Origin: Streptomyces cupreus | Lineage (GTDB): Bacteria > Actinomycetota > Actinomycetes > Streptomycetales > Streptomycetaceae | Length of the DNA: 35,402 bases | Direction: 5' to 3' | Assembly: GCF_014257025.1 (NCBI RefSeq) | Contig: NZ_JACMSF010000071.1 | Span: forward strand, 1-35,402 | Shown: positions 32,742 to 35,402 of the stretch, piece after piece | Position numbering within the stretch: position 1 is the stretch's first letter | Layout of the letters: each line of letters begins with the position of its first letter | The notes under the pieces: model-generated | What the model was told of the DNA's origin: nothing | Seen by the model: the letters and a program-made list of their open reading frames with translations, nothing else | The model's database searches: none | Translations under genes and position numbers: made by a program

Positions 32742-33745
32742 AGATCACTGATGTGGCGCGGCACGCCGGGGTCTCCCCCAGCACCGTGTCGTACGCGCTC
32801 AGCGGCAAGCGCCCCATCTCGGAGGAGACCCGGCGGCGTGTCGAGGCGGCCATCCGCGAGCTCGGCTACCGGCCGCACGCCGGTGCCCGCGCCCTGGCCA
32901 GCAGCCGCTCCAACGTGCTCGCCCTGGTCGTGCCGCTGCGCACCGGCATCCACGTCCCCGTGGTCATGCAGTTCGCGGTGTCCGTGGTGACGACGGCCCG
33001 GCGCCACGACCATGACGTGCTGCTGCTCACCCAGGAGGAGGGCGAGGAGGGGCTGCGCCGGGTCGCGGACACGGCGCTGGTGGACGCCCTGATCGTGATG
33101 GACGTCCAATTGCACGACCCCCGGCTGCCGCTGCTGCGGGCCCTGGACCGGCCGTCCGTGATGATCGGGTTCCCGGCCGCCCATGAGGGGCTGACCTGCA
33201 TCGACCTGGACTTCAAGGCGGCCGGTGAGGCGTGCGTGGAGCATCTGGCGCGGCTCGGGCACCGGGTGGTGGCGCTGGTCGGGTCGCCGCCGGAGGTGTA
33301 TGTGCGGCAGACCGCGTTCGCGCAGCGTGTGGTCGAGGGCTTCACGGCCGCCGCCGACCGGGGCGGACTCGCCTCCTCCGTCCACCCGTGCGAGGCCACG
33401 CCCGGCACCGCCCGCGCGGTCGCCGAACGACTGCTGCGCGAACAGCCCGCGCTGACCGGCGTGGTCGTCCACAACGAGCCGCTCCTGGAACCCCTCGTCG
33501 ACGCCTTCGAACAGCTCGGGCTGCGCGTCCCCGGTGATCTGTCGGTGACCGCGATCTGCCCCGACGAGACCGCCGCCGCCGTCCGTGTCCCCATCACCTC
33601 CGTCGCCCTGCCGACCGCCGAGGTGGGCGAGCGTGCGGTGGAGCTGCTGATGCGGAAGCTGGACGGCAAGTCGGCCCCCGAGGCCACGCTGCTGCCGCCC
33701 CGGATCACGGAACGCGCGAGCACCGCACCGCGCCACGCGCCCTGA
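32735..33745 (+). CDS. LacI-family repressor of the operon
   Basis: 336 residues. The start at 32735 (MVKITDVARHAGVSPSTVSY) gives the classic LacI helix-turn-helix, followed by the hinge helix region RPHAGARALASSRS and a periplasmic-binding-protein-like effector domain with the usual LGHRVVALVG and LPTAEVGERAVELL segments. It overlaps the GH31 gene by 7 bases and is thus cotranscribed. It very probably binds the two TCGAA/TTCGA palindromes at 27313-27353 and represses its own operon until an imported sugar releases it. Confidence 0.93.
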   Translation: MVKITDVARHAGVSPSTVSYALSGKRPISEETRRRVEAAIRELGYRPHAGARALASSRSNVLALVVPLRTGIHVPVVMQFAVSVVTTARRHDHDVLLLTQEEGEEGLRRVADTALVDALIVMDVQLHDPRLPLLRALDRPSVMIGFPAAHEGLTCIDLDFKAAGEACVEHLARLGHRVVALVGSPPEVYVRQTAFAQRVVEGFTAAADRGGLASSVHPCEATPGTARAVAERLLREQPALTGVVVHNEPLLEPLVDAFEQLGLRVPGDLSVTAICPDETAAAVRVPITSVALPTAEVGERAVELLMRKLDGKSAPEATLLPPRITERASTAPRHAP

Positions 33746-33785
33746 ACACCCGTATGCAAGGCCCTACTCGAAGGAGCCGTGACAC

Positions 33786-35402
33786 ATGAAGGGCACCAGA
33801 CACAGATCCGCACTCGTAGTCGCCCTGGCCCTGCTCGCCGGTACGGTCGCCGCCGTACCCACGACGGCCGCCGAGGAACCGGCCTTCCGCGACCCGTCCC
33901 TGCCCGTCTCCGAGCGCGTCGAGGACCTCCTCGGCCGGCTCACCCTCGACGAGAAGGTCTCCCTCCTCCACCAGTACCAGCCGGCCATCCCCCGCCTGGG
34001 CATCCAGTCCTTCCGCACCGGCACCGAGGCCCTGCACGGCGTCGCCTGGCTCGGCGAGGCCACCGTGTTCCCGCAGGCGATCGGTCTTGCCTCGACCTGG
34101 GACGCGGAGCTGATGGAGCGGGTCGGCTCGGCCGTCGGCGACGAGGCGCGTGGCTTCCAGCAGGAACGCCCGGCCGGCTGGAGCCTCAACCTGTGGGCGC
34201 CCGTGGTCAACCTGCTGCGCGACCCGCGCTGGGGCCGCAACGAGGAGGGCTACAGCGAGGACCCGGAGCTGACCGGCGCGCTGTCCACGGCCTACGGCGA
34301 GGGCCTGACGGGCGGCGACCCGGACCATCTGAAGACGGCCCCGACGCTCAAGCACTACCTGGCCAACAACAACGAGTGGCACCGCACCACCACCTCCTCC
34401 GACCTGCGCCCGCGCGTCGCGAAGGAGTACGACGAGGCGGCCTTCAGACCGGCGATCGAGGCGGACGCGGCGACGGGCGTGATGTCCTCGTACAACCTGG
34501 TCAACGGCCGCCCCGCGACGGTCAATCCGGATCTGGACGATGTCGTGCGGAAGTGGAGCTCCTACGACCTGCTGAACGTCACCGACGCCTTCGCCCCGGG
34601 CAACATCCCCGGCGACCAGAAGTACTACCCGACCCTCGCCGAAGGCGACGCGGCCGCGCTGAAGGCGGGCATCGACAGCTTCACGGACAACAACGCGGAC
34701 TCCTCGGTGACGACAGGGGCCGTCAAATCCGCCTTGGAACAGGGTCTGTTGGAGGAGTCGGACATCGAGGAGGCCGCGGGTCACATCCTCTCCGTGCGCG
34801 TCCGGCTCGGCGAGTTCGACCCGGGCGGCGGCAAGTACGGCTCGATCGACAAGTCGGTGATCAACAGTCCGGCGCACCGGAAGCTGGCGCGCGAGGCGGC
34901 GGCCGAGGGCGCGGTGCTGCTCAAGAACGACAGCGCGCTGCCCCTGAAGAAGTCCGAGAATGACGTCGCCGTCGTCGGCCCGCTGGCCGACACCCTCTAC
35001 ACGGACTGGTACTCGGGCACCCTGCCGTACGCGGTCACCCCGGCCGAGGGCATCGCGGCGAAGCTCGGCACATCCGTGAGCAGCAGCGAGGGCGTCGACC
35101 GCATCGCGCTGCGCAACACCGAGACCGGCAAGTACGTGACCGCGGGCACGGACGCGGACGGCGAGCCGCTGAAGGAGACCACGGCCTCGGGCGCGGCCAC
35201 GCAGTTCGACGTCTTCGACTGGGGCGCGGGCATCGTGACGCTCCGCTCCGCCGCCAACGGCAAGTACGTCGGCTACAACTGGTCGTCCTTCGTCAACGAC
35301 CAGACCCAGCCGAACGGCTGGTTCGTCCAGCAGCAGTTCGTCCCGGAACTCCAGGACGACGGCACGTACCTGCTGCGCTACGCCGGTTACGAGACACGTG
35401 AG
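33786..35402 (+). CDS. Secreted GH3 beta-glycosidase with inserted beta-trefoil-like domain (3' end outside window)
   Basis: About 539 residues are present and the C-terminus is outside the window. AAGGAG precedes the ATG at 33786. A Sec signal peptide is clear (residues 1-29, LVVALALLAGTVAAVPTTAA). The GH3 barrel carries HGVAWLGEATVFPQAIGLAS, RDPRWGRNEEGYSEDP and KHYLANNNEWHR. The likely nucleophile is Asp267 in NVTDAFAP. A second GH3 domain begins near 365 (ARRAAAEGAVLLKN-like region). From residue 437 a fascin/beta-trefoil-like segment is inserted (IALRNTETGKYVTAG, later LRSAANGKYVGYN). Beta-xylosidase or beta-glucosidase activity on extracellular oligosaccharides is likely. It follows lacI by 40 bases, in the same operon or a close follower. 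Confidence 0.9.
   Translation, partial: MKGTRHRSALVVALALLAGTVAAVPTTAAEEPAFRDPSLPVSERVEDLLGRLTLDEKVSLLHQYQPAIPRLGIQSFRTGTEALHGVAWLGEATVFPQAIGLASTWDAELMERVGSAVGDEARGFQQERPAGWSLNLWAPVVNLLRDPRWGRNEEGYSEDPELTGALSTAYGEGLTGGDPDHLKTAPTLKHYLANNNEWHRTTTSSDLRPRVAKEYDEAAFRPAIEADAATGVMSSYNLVNGRPATVNPDLDDVVRKWSSYDLLNVTDAFAPGNIPGDQKYYPTLAEGDAAALKAGIDSFTDNNADSSVTTGAVKSALEQGLLEESDIEEAAGHILSVRVRLGEFDPGGGKYGSIDKSVINSPAHRKLAREAAAEGAVLLKNDSALPLKKSENDVAVVGPLADTLYTDWYSGTLPYAVTPAEGIAAKLGTSVSSSEGVDRIALRNTETGKYVTAGTDADGEPLKETTASGAATQFDVFDWGAGIVTLRSAANGKYVGYNWSSFVNDQTQPNGWFVQQQFVPELQDDGTYLLRYAGYETRE

Noticed and set aside
1..35402. CRISPR arrays, tRNA or rRNA genes, transposases, phage genes
   Set aside because: None could be recognised on either strand. 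Repeats seen are single inverted or paired short elements.

Overview
The window is chromosomal DNA of a Streptomyces-type actinomycete. It is very GC-rich, codons mostly end in G or C, GTG starts are common, genes are joined by 4-base stop/start overlaps, and the gene set is typical of the genus. From memory, gene order from the left edge to about 27.3 kb resembles the S. coelicolor murA - hup - sigU - narK - matAB neighbourhood. I could not run a comparison.

Left part (1-4.2 kb): a leftward operon for uptake and cleavage of an amino-sugar oligosaccharide, with a binding lipoprotein, two permeases and an intracellular GH20 hexosaminidase that runs off the left edge. Next (4.2-9.3 kb) comes a housekeeping block: a DUF3039 zinc protein, a YqgE/AlgH protein, MurA, a small HU protein and an ACT-domain malic enzyme, separated by strong hairpin terminators. 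From 9.3 to 14.6 kb lie a HelD-like RNA polymerase-associated helicase, an ECF sigma factor with its membrane zinc anti-sigma factor (SigU/RsuA type), a CGNR zinc-finger regulator and a DUF1772 membrane protein. From 14.8 to 18.4 kb are an NnaR-type nitrate regulator (HemD fold plus winged helix), a NarK nitrate/nitrite porter with a possible GlnR site upstream, and an unknown membrane protein.

From 18.4 to 20.2 kb there is a small degraded patch: a gene whose middle third is out of frame, a four-helix membrane protein, an unknown protein, and the C-terminal remnant of a gene with no start codon. From 20.3 to 24.9 kb there is a leftward operon that looks like the mat (mycelial aggregation) locus for a PNAG-like surface polysaccharide: a Pro/Thr-rich membrane protein, a fused polysaccharide deacetylase-glycosyltransferase, and an acyltransferase-3 protein. 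The fused enzyme carries a one-base deletion in a C run that removes its last ~104 residues, including C-terminal membrane helices. This is the most consequential anomaly in the window.

From 25.0 to 27.3 kb a LysR regulator and an MFS exporter are divergent. From 27.3 kb to the right edge there is a rightward sugar operon: binding lipoprotein, two permeases, a YicI-like GH31 alpha-xylosidase, a LacI regulator, and a secreted GH3 enzyme that runs off the window. A good promoter and two tandem 18-bp LacI-type operators precede it. Import of a xylose-containing oligosaccharide, with repression by the operon's own LacI protein, is the simplest reading.

No rRNA, tRNA, CRISPR array, transposase or phage gene was seen. 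I did not find a clearly new defence or biosynthetic system. The points of interest are the broken mat gene, the decayed patch and several regulatory structures.
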